From Lachnospiraceae bacterium (GTDB lineage Bacteria; Bacillota; Clostridia; Lachnospirales; Lachnospiraceae): a stretch of DNA of 64,000 nt. Below the pieces are notes generated by a model. The model was given only the letters and a program-made list of their open reading frames with translations, made no database searches and was not told the origin of the DNA. The translations under genes and the position numbers were made by a program. Positions within the stretch are counted from its first letter, which is position 1. Every line of letters begins with the position of its first letter. The DNA is taken from the NCBI GenBank assembly GCA_017472605.1, contig JAFUPV010000027.1, positions 151,318 through 215,317 of the forward strand, given 5' to 3'. Positions 1-7,961 of the stretch are shown here, in pieces.

Positions 1-1126
1 GTTCTGCCAGGTGACAACGGTCTGTGCCGGAACGGAAATGACACTTGAAGGCATGGTGGAGCAGAAAGGTCAGACCATGCTCTGCGGCACCATGAAATTT
101 GACGGCATTCGTCCGTGGAATCCGGAATCTCCGGCTCTTTATGAGCTGAAGCATACGCTGCTTCTGGATGGGGAGGAAGCGGACGATCTGGTGGACCGGG
201 TTGGATTCCGGATTATTCAGGTGGCGGGAAAGAAGCTTTTGATCAATGGAACACCTGTGTTCATCAGGGGAGTCAACCGCCACGAGGATCATGGAAGCAC
301 CGGCTGTGCGATCCCGCTGCAGGTGATGTATTCCGACATCGCTCTGATTAAGGAGCTTAGGGCAAACGGTGTCCGCACCTGTCACTATCAGAACGATGAA
401 CGTTTCCTGGATCTCTGCGATGAAAACGGCATTCTGGTCTGGGAGGAAAGCCACGACAGAGGCGGCAATGTGGAACGTCTTCTTCACCCGCTGTTTCTTG
501 GCCAGTCCATGACATCCATGCATGAGATGCTGGAATACCATTACAACCATCCGTCCATTGTCATGTGGGGCTGTCTCAACGAGGCGGCGTCCGACACGGA
601 GGAGGGACGTGAGATTTTCAAAATTCATCTGGACTATCTGGCGACAGACAAAAGCAGACCTCACACATTTGCGTCCAACCGTCACACGAATGACATCTGT
701 CTGGACATGGTGGATATTTGTTCCTTTAACATGTATCCGCTGTGGTACAACGATGATACGACAGAAGAATCGATGGTGAGGGTCAAGAACCGGATCCGTG
801 AGACAGGGAACGACCAGAAGCCGCTGATCATCAGCGAATATGGCGCAGGCGGCATCTATAACTTTCACGATGTGATGCGTGTGAGATGGAGCGAGGAGTA
901 TCAGGCCGATGTCATGGAATGCGTGACGAAGGAGCTTCTTGCGGATGAAGATGTCATGGGCGTGTTTATCTGGCAGTTCTGCGATGTCCGCGTGAAATGG
1001 GGCGCAAGAAACCACATGTCCCGCCCGAAAAGCCGAAATAACAAAGGTCTGGTGGATGAATATCGCCGCCCGAAAATGGCTTATTATGCGGTGCAGAAAA
1101 TTTTCCGGGGAAATGCGGAGCAGTAA
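1..1126 (+). CDS. Glycoside hydrolase family 2 protein, 5'-truncated by window edge
   Basis: The reading frame is open from the first bases of the window and ends at TAA 1124-1126, so only the C-terminal part (about 374 residues) is visible. It holds the end of the Ig-like sandwich domain (NGTPVFIRGVNRHEDHG) and the TIM barrel of GH2 enzymes. The acid/base Glu is seen in the GCLNEA motif and the nucleophile Glu in ISEYGAGG. GH2 members of this type are beta-galactosidases or beta-glucuronidases; which one cannot be told here. A GTG at 11 is not a credible start because the domain is incomplete. Transcription probably ends at the hairpin at 1212-1257. Confidence 0.9.
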   Translation, partial: FCQVTTVCAGTEMTLEGMVEQKGQTMLCGTMKFDGIRPWNPESPALYELKHTLLLDGEEADDLVDRVGFRIIQVAGKKLLINGTPVFIRGVNRHEDHGSTGCAIPLQVMYSDIALIKELRANGVRTCHYQNDERFLDLCDENGILVWEESHDRGGNVERLLHPLFLGQSMTSMHEMLEYHYNHPSIVMWGCLNEAASDTEEGREIFKIHLDYLATDKSRPHTFASNRHTNDICLDMVDICSFNMYPLWYNDDTTEESMVRVKNRIRETGNDQKPLIISEYGAGGIYNFHDVMRVRWSEEYQADVMECVTKELLADEDVMGVFIWQFCDVRVKWGARNHMSRPKSRNNKGLVDEYRRPKMAYYAVQKIFRGNAEQ

Positions 1127-1211
1127 ACAGAATCCTGCCAAAAAGTTTTGTGACGGGAATGTGCGAAAAGCAGGATGCGGCCGGTGACTGAAATACAAAT
1201 ATCAGAAAAAG

Positions 1212-1257
1212 AAGCAGAGAGAAGATACTCAGCACGAGTGCCTTGTCTCTGCTTTTT
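1212..1257. terminator. Bidirectional rho-independent terminator
   Basis: A 9-bp stem (AAGCAGAGA at 1212-1220 with its complement at 1246-1254) is followed by a T run on the plus strand and preceded by an A run. It sits between the convergent GH2 and AlbA_2 genes, so it may serve both. Confidence 0.75.
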
Positions 1258-1272
1258 AATGTGATTGGTTGT

Positions 1273-3054
1273 TCATTTTTTTGCAAGATATTTCTGATTC
1301 CTGCTGTTCGGTTTATCGGGAACGGTCATAGTCAGCTGACCGGTCTGCAGCAGAGGAAAGAGGTAGGGGCGCAGTGTCTTTGGTGAGCGGCAGCCGAGAA
1401 AGGAGAGAATCTCCTTTTTTGTCCGTGGAACGGAACAGAACGTCAGAATCTGCTGCGGAATGTCATTGCGGGAATAGATGACAGGGGCAGGTGAGTCCGT
1501 GAAAGAGTTGTAGCTGCTGACATTCTCGCAGACAGTCAGCGGCGGTCTTGCGGATTGATAGCAGGGAATCTGGCGAGTATCCGGATTTACCTGGGTATCG
1601 CAGTGGATAGCCTGGGGACTGTGGTGGTTGATCTGAGTATCGCAGTGGATGGCCTGGGTATTGTGGTGGCTAACTTGGGTATCGCAGGGGATATCTTTGG
1701 TACTGTAGTGGTTAACTTGGGCATCATTTGGAATAGCATGGGTATTTCCGCGGTTAACTTGGGCATTACTGTGGTTAACTTGGGTATTTTCAGGAATAAC
1801 TTGGGTATCGCGGGGACTAACTTGGGTATTTTCAGGAATAACTTGGGTATTTCCGCGGTTAACTTGGGGAGTGTTGTGTATAACTTGGGTATTATCGGAA
1901 GCAACTTGGGGATTGCCGGACATACTCGGATCCCGTTCCCGATAAAAAACAACAGCAAATCCGTAAACAGACTGCTGAAATTCAACGCGGCATCCGGCTT
2001 CTCTGCAGTCATCGGCGATTCGCTTGAGTCCGGTTGCGAAGCTTTCCATGTCTTTCGAATAGTACAGCGTTCTTGTGATTAGCGGATTTCGACGGACTGG
2101 CCGGGATTTGCCTGCGATGAAAATATCAGGAGTCAGTCCTTCGGGAAAGGTTCCGGGATTATAAATTTCAATCCGGTTGCGAAAAACCGCGATTTCATTG
2201 CTTTGCCCGCATCCAAACAGCCGATGGCCAAAAGAATTAATGATTGCCTCACGGATTGCGCGAACCGGAATCTCCGGAATCTCTTTTCTCCAGAGGCTGT
2301 CACTAATCTCTGCCCGCCAGTCCATGGCATCGACAATATACTGTTCAGCTTTTCTGGAAAGCTCCATGATCGAACCGGTATCTCTGCGGATGTCAGTAAA
2401 GGTCAGGCGTTCGTTGCTGGCAAATTTGGCCATCTGCAGTTCATTGATTCCTGTGCGGCAGAAGAGTGCAGCTCCGGCATTGAGCAGACGATCTCCTTCA
2501 AGCAGCTCCAGCCTGGTTAAAACAGTGCGGATTTCTTCATCCTTAAAGTCAATCCGTCCGGCTTCCCGCGCGCGGCGCAGGTATTGTGCGAAGGAATCCG
2601 GATCCACATCGTCGATGGTGTAGTCAGATACCTGGCGCTCCCAGAAAAAAACATCCTGACTGCGGTTCTGAATCATTCGTTCGTAGGCATTCTGATCCAT
2701 GACCAGGTCTTCATCCGCGACGCGGATGCGCGGAATGTTGTAGGCAAGATAGGGGCGCTGACTTCCTTCGAAGGAAACACGGATACACTGTCTGTCCTCA
2801 TAAGTCACAATTCGGATATCCGGGTAGACGGCCGGGCGGATATGGTTCTGGACTGCCTGACTGATTTTGCGCAGCGTTTCGTCGGTAATGAGCTGACCAA
2901 TGACAGTGCCGTCATTGGCTACACCAAAATAGAGTTCCCCTTTCTGGTGTTTGTTCAGGATTGCTGTGATGGACAGCATGGCTTCTTTCATTTCGCCGGT
3001 ACTTTTCTTGTATTCTTTTGTTTCTGTTTCAGGACCGATATTGATTCGATTCAT
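1273..3054 (-). CDS. AlbA_2/Schlafen-type DNA-binding regulator with 7-residue repeat linker
   Basis: Predicted 593 aa. Residues 1-130 form an AlbA_2 (divergent AAA-4/Schlafen-like) DNA-binding domain, with EYKKSTGEMKEAM and YFGVANDGTVIGQ as recognisable motifs. The middle resembles the ATPase-like region of RecG-like regulators (IPVRAIREAIINSFGHR). Next comes a linker of about 16 seven-residue repeats (xTQVxxx), then a short C-terminal winged-helix-like domain. I chose ATG 3054 because AGGTGATG lies just upstream and because a good promoter at 3103-3131 would start transcription after any upstream start. Proteins of this type are usually transcriptional regulators; the target is unknown. It is convergent with GH2. 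Confidence 0.8.
   Translation of the reverse strand: MNRINIGPETETKEYKKSTGEMKEAMLSITAILNKHQKGELYFGVANDGTVIGQLITDETLRKISQAVQNHIRPAVYPDIRIVTYEDRQCIRVSFEGSQRPYLAYNIPRIRVADEDLVMDQNAYERMIQNRSQDVFFWERQVSDYTIDDVDPDSFAQYLRRAREAGRIDFKDEEIRTVLTRLELLEGDRLLNAGAALFCRTGINELQMAKFASNERLTFTDIRRDTGSIMELSRKAEQYIVDAMDWRAEISDSLWRKEIPEIPVRAIREAIINSFGHRLFGCGQSNEIAVFRNRIEIYNPGTFPEGLTPDIFIAGKSRPVRRNPLITRTLYYSKDMESFATGLKRIADDCREAGCRVEFQQSVYGFAVVFYRERDPSMSGNPQVASDNTQVIHNTPQVNRGNTQVIPENTQVSPRDTQVIPENTQVNHSNAQVNRGNTHAIPNDAQVNHYSTKDIPCDTQVSHHNTQAIHCDTQINHHSPQAIHCDTQVNPDTRQIPCYQSARPPLTVCENVSSYNSFTDSPAPVIYSRNDIPQQILTFCSVPRTKKEILSFLGCRSPKTLRPYLFPLLQTGQLTMTVPDKPNSRNQKYLAKK
1584..1919 (-). repeat. 21-bp coding tandem repeat (about 16 copies)
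   Basis: A 21-bp unit with plus-strand core AACTTGGGTAT repeats about 16 times inside the AlbA_2 gene. It encodes heptapeptides of the form NTQVxPx/NTQVNxx. The unit length keeps the frame, so copy number can change without breaking the protein. The repeat is polar and proline-containing and probably acts as a flexible linker. Confidence 0.9.
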
Positions 3055-3102
3055 TCTGTCATCACCTGCCTTTTGCTGGATTTTTTTCTGTTGGTTATGA
3101 GT

Positions 3103-3131
3103 ATCATAGCGTATTTTGGAGGCTCTGGCAA
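3103..3131 (-). promoter_or_regulatory. Promoter for the AlbA_2 regulator
   Basis: On the minus strand TTGCCA (3126-3131) and TATGAT (3103-3108) are separated by 17 bp, placing the transcription start about 45 bases before the chosen ATG at 3054. Apart from this and the hairpin at 3305-3391, I see nothing else in the gene-free stretch 3055-3422. Confidence 0.65.
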
Positions 3132-3294
3132 GAAAAATCGTTAGACAAGGTTTGCGACAGAAACCGGCAGAATTCGACAAGTAAAGTCTATTCTGTCAAA
3201 AGAAACATAGCTTGGAATCACCGGTACTTCTTCGGAGGCATGGAAGGAAAAACGAACGCAGCAATCAGCGGATTTTGCGGAATCAGAACTGGTT

Positions 3295-3391
3295 GTAAAA
3301 ATATCAACTTCACCTCAATGGACGGTGCCTCTCTTCTGCGGTATACTGACAGAAGAACAGGCGCCGTTCAAATAAATCAAAGGTGAAGTTG
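3295..3391 (-). terminator. Long imperfect hairpin with minus-strand T run
   Basis: Three paired segments are nested: CAACTTCACCT (3305-3315) with 3381-3391, ACGGTGCCT (3322-3330) with 3359-3367 (one G-U pair), and CTTCTG (3333-3338) with 3350-3355. On the minus strand the hairpin is followed by ATATTTTTAC. It lies just past the stop codon of the membrane-anchored protein gene, so a terminator is the simplest reading. Its length is unusual for one, and a small palindromic repeat element is an alternative. Confidence 0.55.
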
Positions 3392-3422
3392 TTGTCGATA
3401 GAAACGTTTGTCGGCTAAATAG

Positions 3423-4406
3423 TTACGGCCAAAACAACCGCAGGACGTCACTGCTGCCAGATTCAGATGCAGTGCCACTGGCGCTGAAGTCATCCGGTGT
3501 CTCACCTGGTACCGTCCAGGAAGTGAAAAAGAAATCATATCCCAAACCATACTTATCCTGGCAGACAAAATGGATATCGATAACATCGCCGGTCTTGCAT
3601 TCGATGCTCCATTCATCTCCAACAGAATATGTAATTTCGCTGCTTTCTGCATGGAATTCCGGTTCCAGTCCGGCAGCTATTCTTATGTTATCTTCCTGCG
3701 CCCCCGCGATTGCCGGGAGTGTCTGTTCAAGCTCTCCATTTCTATAAATATGAAATTCCGGATTCTGCACAGAAGCAGGCACGCCCTGTTCTTCATAAAA
3801 CTTCAGCAGTTCTCCATGAAAACCTCTGATTGTGATAGAAAACTGTGAACGCATCACGCCGCCGCGATAGTCAGGTCCGCTCCATCCACTGCCACTATTC
3901 TGCAGTGGAAGAAGCATGGACACATCGCTCCAACCGCCTAAATCTTCTGTTCGGGTCATTCCGCCGCCTGCAATCTGTGTACTCATGAAAACCGGCGTGC
4001 TGCTTTCAACAGGCAGTGAAATCTGTCCACGAAAAACACCGGTTTCGTCCCCAATCATAGCAACCGTTATGTTCTGCTGATTGATCGCGGCAATTAATTC
4101 CACGTCAGTATCGTCATACCATTCTTTTAAAGAGATTGAAACCTCTGCGTTCAGACAATGGCTGTTCGTGTCAATTCCGGAAGGTATCAGTTCATAGGAA
4201 CGAACAAGCCTGTCTGTGTTTTCCAGTTGACTGTCGATATAATAACGGATGTTCTGAATGTCCTCATCGACAGACCTCTGTAATGATTCCATCTGGTTAT
4301 TGATCTGAGTCTGGTATGCATCCAGTTTTTTGCCCTGTACGATTATGATGATTAACAGAACAGCACAAAGAGTACACGATAAGTATTGCATCCAATGATT
4401 CTTCAT
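3423..4406 (-). CDS. Membrane-anchored extracytoplasmic protein of unknown function
   Basis: Predicted 327 aa. I do not recognise the family. The start at 4406 has GGAGG eight bases upstream. Residues about 5-26 form one hydrophobic segment (LSCTLCAVLLIIIIV), followed by a short coiled-coil-like stretch (QTQINNQMESLQRSVDEDIQN) and a beta-rich, Gly/Ser-containing remainder, so the bulk should lie outside the cell. The C-terminus is Ser/Gly rich (SASGTASESGSSD). It follows glgB by 82 bp on the same strand and may be cotranscribed, although a role in glycogen metabolism is unlikely for an outward-facing protein. Confidence 0.6.
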   Translation of the reverse strand: MKNHWMQYLSCTLCAVLLIIIIVQGKKLDAYQTQINNQMESLQRSVDEDIQNIRYYIDSQLENTDRLVRSYELIPSGIDTNSHCLNAEVSISLKEWYDDTDVELIAAINQQNITVAMIGDETGVFRGQISLPVESSTPVFMSTQIAGGGMTRTEDLGGWSDVSMLLPLQNSGSGWSGPDYRGGVMRSQFSITIRGFHGELLKFYEEQGVPASVQNPEFHIYRNGELEQTLPAIAGAQEDNIRIAAGLEPEFHAESSEITYSVGDEWSIECKTGDVIDIHFVCQDKYGLGYDFFFTSWTVPGETPDDFSASGTASESGSSDVLRLFWP

Positions 4407-4488
4407 GTTCATTTCCTCCACCAAACGTATTCGTTCACTTTCGTTACCGGAATCAGCAGGAATGCATCACAGCACGTTCCTGCACAGA

Positions 4489-6480
4489 TTAGTTCTGGAT
4501 TTCCCCTTCCTCAAAAACAACAGCAGTACGCGCCGGCAGATATACTTCAATGGAATACTTACCGTTTTGCTCCTTAACCGGATAGGTCATGTGGGCAACC
4601 AGATCATTGCCGCCATATTTTGCATCGTCGGAGCAGAGCGCAACCGTGTAATCCGCTTTATTGGGAACCGGTATCCGCACATTGGTCAGGGAATTGACGG
4701 GATTGAAATTAAATGCGAAAACAAGTCCCTTCCGGTAGAAAGCAATGGTCTGTTCATGGTCCTTCATTAAGAGCTGATTCGCCATTCGCTGGTCAAAAAT
4801 CCGGTGCTCCTTCGTTAAGTGGATCATATCCTTATCAAAGTCACCCAGCCAGCCATATTTCAGGAGTTTGTTATGGTATAAGCTCCACTGACGACGGCAG
4901 TAATGGAAGCTCCATCCGTTGCCTTCCCGCGGGAAATCAATCCATTCCGGATGCCCAAATTCATTGCCCATGAAGTTGAGGTAAGCTTCGCCGCCGCCTG
5001 CCAGAGTGAAAAGACGGATCATTTTGTGGAGCGCGACTGCGCGGTCAATGACCGGATTGTGGCAATCCCGGTTCATGTCCGTGTACATGGCGGCATCGGC
5101 GAGACGGAAAATCATCGTCTTGTCACCGACCAGTGCCTGATCATGGCTTTCCACATAGGCCACCGTTCCTTCCCCCGGTCTTCTGAGGCACATGTCACCC
5201 CACATGCGGCCAATCTCCCAATTCTCATCCCGCTTTTCTTTTACTGTACGGATCCACATATCCGGAAGTCCCATGGCGAGACGATAATCAAAACCAATGC
5301 CTCCATCTTCAATCGGAAGGCACATACCAGGCATACCGGACATATCCTCTGCAATGGTGATCGCTTTTGGATTGACCTGACGGATCAGCTCGTTTGCCAG
5401 CTGAAGATAGGTAATCGCTTCCACATCTGTGTTGTAGGAGAAGTATTTCTTATTATCGTCAAAGGAGGTTCCCAGTCCATGATCATGGTAGAGCATGGAA
5501 GTAACGCCGTCAAAACGGAATCCGTCAAAGTGAAATTCTGTCATCCAGAATTTCAGATTGGAGAGAAGGAAGTGGATGACTTCGTCTTTTCCGTAGTTGA
5601 AGCATTTCGTTCCCCAGGCCGGATGGTCGCCTTTTACGCCGTCATGGAAGAACTGCCATGTAGTACCATCAAACATGTTGATACCTTCCGCCGTGTTCTT
5701 TACTGCATGGGAATGAACCACGTCGAGGAGGACACGGATGCCCATTTCATGCGCTTTATTAACCAGATATTTTAAATCCTCCGGCTTGCCGAACCAGGAA
5801 GATGCGGCATAGAAACTGGATACCTGATAGCCAAAGCTTCCATAGTAGGGATGCTCCATAATCGCCATGAGCTGAATGGTGTTGTAGCCGCATTCCTTAA
5901 CCCACGGCAGGATGGAATCGGCAAATTCACGGTATGAACCTACCTTTCCCTCTTCCTGCGCCATGCCCACATGAGCTTCATAGATGTAGAGAGAATCTTC
6001 GCCTTCAAAATTGGAATCCGTCCATGCAAACGGCTTTTTATCGTCTACCACTTCGCATGTCCACAGGATTGTTTTCGGATCCTGAACAACACGTCTCGCA
6101 TAGAGCGGGATGTGTTCGGTTCGTGTCATGTTGGCGTCAACGATGGTTTTCACCTTACAGCCATCCCACAGCGCATTGTCGCCTTCCAGCTTTAATTCCC
6201 AGATTCCGTTTTCCAGTTTTTTCATCGGGTATTCCGTCTGATTCCAGCCATTGAATTCACCGGTGAAATAGAGCTGGTACGCACTGGGCGCCCATTCGCG
6301 GTATACCCAGCCGCCATCGGTGTGGTGGATGCCGAAATAGTCATGGGCATTGGCAAAATCGTTTAAAGTCATGGTTCCATTGAGCAGCCGCTGCTTTGTC
6401 TGGTGATACCGGTTCATGCGGAGATCAATATCACTCTGAAAGGGCGTCAGCTGCGGATTGAATTCAAAAATACGATACAT
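4489..6480 (-). CDS. glgB: 1,4-alpha-glucan branching enzyme, eukaryote-like GH13_8 type
   Basis: 663 aa, complete. Forms alpha-1,6 branches in glycogen by transferring cut alpha-1,4 chains. A CBM48 domain at about residues 50-150 (YREWAPSAYQLYFTGEFNGW) precedes the GH13 barrel. The nucleophile Asp is in FDGFRFDGV, the acid/base Glu in TIAEDMSGMPG and the third acidic residue in VESHDQALVGDKT. These motifs match the eukaryotic/GH13_8 branch better than the classic E. coli GlgB. It lies 35 bp downstream of the GH28 gene on the same strand and may be read from the promoter at 7792-7820. glgP is also in the window, at 61 kb, but is not linked. Confidence 0.93.
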   Translation of the reverse strand: MYRIFEFNPQLTPFQSDIDLRMNRYHQTKQRLLNGTMTLNDFANAHDYFGIHHTDGGWVYREWAPSAYQLYFTGEFNGWNQTEYPMKKLENGIWELKLEGDNALWDGCKVKTIVDANMTRTEHIPLYARRVVQDPKTILWTCEVVDDKKPFAWTDSNFEGEDSLYIYEAHVGMAQEEGKVGSYREFADSILPWVKECGYNTIQLMAIMEHPYYGSFGYQVSSFYAASSWFGKPEDLKYLVNKAHEMGIRVLLDVVHSHAVKNTAEGINMFDGTTWQFFHDGVKGDHPAWGTKCFNYGKDEVIHFLLSNLKFWMTEFHFDGFRFDGVTSMLYHDHGLGTSFDDNKKYFSYNTDVEAITYLQLANELIRQVNPKAITIAEDMSGMPGMCLPIEDGGIGFDYRLAMGLPDMWIRTVKEKRDENWEIGRMWGDMCLRRPGEGTVAYVESHDQALVGDKTMIFRLADAAMYTDMNRDCHNPVIDRAVALHKMIRLFTLAGGGEAYLNFMGNEFGHPEWIDFPREGNGWSFHYCRRQWSLYHNKLLKYGWLGDFDKDMIHLTKEHRIFDQRMANQLLMKDHEQTIAFYRKGLVFAFNFNPVNSLTNVRIPVPNKADYTVALCSDDAKYGGNDLVAHMTYPVKEQNGKYSIEVYLPARTAVVFEEGEIQN

Positions 6481-6515
6481 ATAGTAATACCTCCATGAGT
6501 ATAGTGTAATAAATT

Positions 6516-7760
6516 TTAGGAAACGGTTTCATCCACGTCCCAGCCGCTCTCACTGACACTGCCGATTACCTGCACGTTCCGGAATACCACATTCGCGGCA
6601 TGGCGCATGAAGATTCCCTCCTGAGCCATCTTCGGCAGATCCTCCATCATGGCCGGATCGCCGCCTTCGTCGCCTTCTTTCATACGGATTGTGCAGTCGG
6701 AAATCTTTACGTTATCAATAGGCATTTCCGGAAGGCCATAGAAAAAGCCGGCTGCGGCGCGCGCGTCTGTGACCATGCAGTTCTGGATCTGGATGTTGCG
6801 GATCATCGGTGTGCCGGAGTCTACATCGTGGGCGAATTTATCCTTATAGGAACCGCCGTTCATTCCGCAGCGGTAGTACATGTTGAAAACAAAGGGGCAG
6901 AGCACCCGGTCCATCATCACATTGGAAACAAGGATACTCTCCATGGATCCGCCTCTGCCGCGGCGGGTCTTCACACGGATTCCGCGGTCGGTATCCTGGA
7001 ACACACAGTTGGAAATTACCACATTGCGCACATTTCCGCTCATCTCACTTCCAATTACCACGCCGCCGTGGCCGTGAACCATGTTGCAGTTGGTAATGGT
7101 TATGTTCTCGCAGGGAGCCTTCACCGGTGTCTCCTCTGTGCCGGATTTGAGGGTAATACAGTCATCGCCCACATCCACGAGACAGTCTGCAATCCGCACA
7201 TTGCAGCAGCTGTCCGGATTGATTCCGTCCGTGTTGGGAGAATCCCACGGATTGCGGATCGTAACACCGCGTACCTCCACATCGTTGCAGTACAGCGGAT
7301 GAACGGTCCAGACCGGGGAATTGATCAGTCTCACATCCAGAATCTTTACATGATTACAGCGTTCAAAGCAGATCAGATAGGGACGGCTGTGGGGCAGTGT
7401 CTTTCTTGCTTCCCACCAGTAGCTTCCCTGACCATTGATGGTTCCGTGACCACAGACTGTTACATGTTCTGCCTCCTTTGCGTAAATGCAGGGCATGTAA
7501 AGACCTTCCGATCTTCCCTCAAATTCAGACTGAACCACGCGGTAAAGAGCAGCGTCCTGGATAAATTTCAGCTCCGCGCCGGATTCCAGATAGAGCGTGA
7601 TGTTGCTTTTTAGTTCAATGGAACAGGTTTCATAGGAACCGGCAGGAACATAGAGAAGTCCGCCGCCAAGGGCATCCAGAGCGGCAATTGCCTGTTCAAA
7701 AGCGGCAGTCCAGCCGCGGTCTGTGGTGCAGTAAGATGCAAAATCTTTAATCGTAACCAT
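6516..7760 (-). CDS. GH28 polygalacturonase-like glycosidase (cytosolic)
   Basis: 414 aa, complete, with AGGAGG before the start. GH28 enzymes hydrolyse galacturonan or rhamnogalacturonan backbones on a right-handed beta-helix fold. The diagnostic motifs are present: SPNTDGINP, GDDCITLKSG, GHGGVVIGSE and RGIRVKT, which carry the catalytic Asp residues and the substrate-binding His, Arg and Lys. No signal peptide is visible, so it likely acts on imported oligosaccharides, probably as an exo-enzyme. It is the first gene of a leftward unit with glgB and divergent from the gene at 7962. Confidence 0.92.
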   Translation of the reverse strand: MVTIKDFASYCTTDRGWTAAFEQAIAALDALGGGLLYVPAGSYETCSIELKSNITLYLESGAELKFIQDAALYRVVQSEFEGRSEGLYMPCIYAKEAEHVTVCGHGTINGQGSYWWEARKTLPHSRPYLICFERCNHVKILDVRLINSPVWTVHPLYCNDVEVRGVTIRNPWDSPNTDGINPDSCCNVRIADCLVDVGDDCITLKSGTEETPVKAPCENITITNCNMVHGHGGVVIGSEMSGNVRNVVISNCVFQDTDRGIRVKTRRGRGGSMESILVSNVMMDRVLCPFVFNMYYRCGMNGGSYKDKFAHDVDSGTPMIRNIQIQNCMVTDARAAAGFFYGLPEMPIDNVKISDCTIRMKEGDEGGDPAMMEDLPKMAQEGIFMRHAANVVFRNVQVIGSVSESGWDVDETVS

Positions 7761-7791
7761 TTCGGTCGCCTCCTGTCAGATATCTATTGAT

Positions 7792-7820
7792 ATTGTACAT
7801 GAGGATCGAGAAAAATGCAA
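7792..7820 (-). promoter_or_regulatory. Promoter of the GH28-glgB unit
   Basis: Minus-strand TTGCAT (7815-7820) and TACAAT (7792-7797) are 17 bp apart. Its -35 box directly touches the -35 box of the divergent promoter at 7821. Confidence 0.7.
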
Positions 7821-7850
7821 TTGACAGAATTATAGTCTATATGAAATAAT
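7821..7850 (+). promoter_or_regulatory. Divergent promoter of the glycosidase-like pair at 7962
   Basis: TTGACA (7821-7826) and AATAAT (7845-7850) are separated by 18 bp. The transcript would carry a leader of about 105 bases before ATG 7962. Confidence 0.6.
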
Positions 7851-7961
7851 TGATGAAAGTGATTCGATTTGTACAGATGCGGTTTCGGAGGGCAGAGGAA
7901 TCGGCCGGATGTGATTGGATGGAATACGGAGCCGCAGAAAAGAACGGAGTGGAAAGAACGC

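Noticed and set aside
1584-1919. Possible CRISPR array
   Set aside because: Units are contiguous 21-bp tandem repeats with no unique spacers, and no cas genes are nearby.
1555-2082. Plus-strand frame with LGI-type repeats across the 21-bp tandem repeat
   Set aside because: The repeat is open in several frames because its unit is 21 bp. The minus-strand frame has flanking domains, a promoter and a ribosome binding site; this one has none.
3055-3180. Upstream extension of the AlbA_2 protein to 3180
   Set aside because: The added residues are not conserved in character, and the promoter at 3103-3131 would start transcription inside that stretch.
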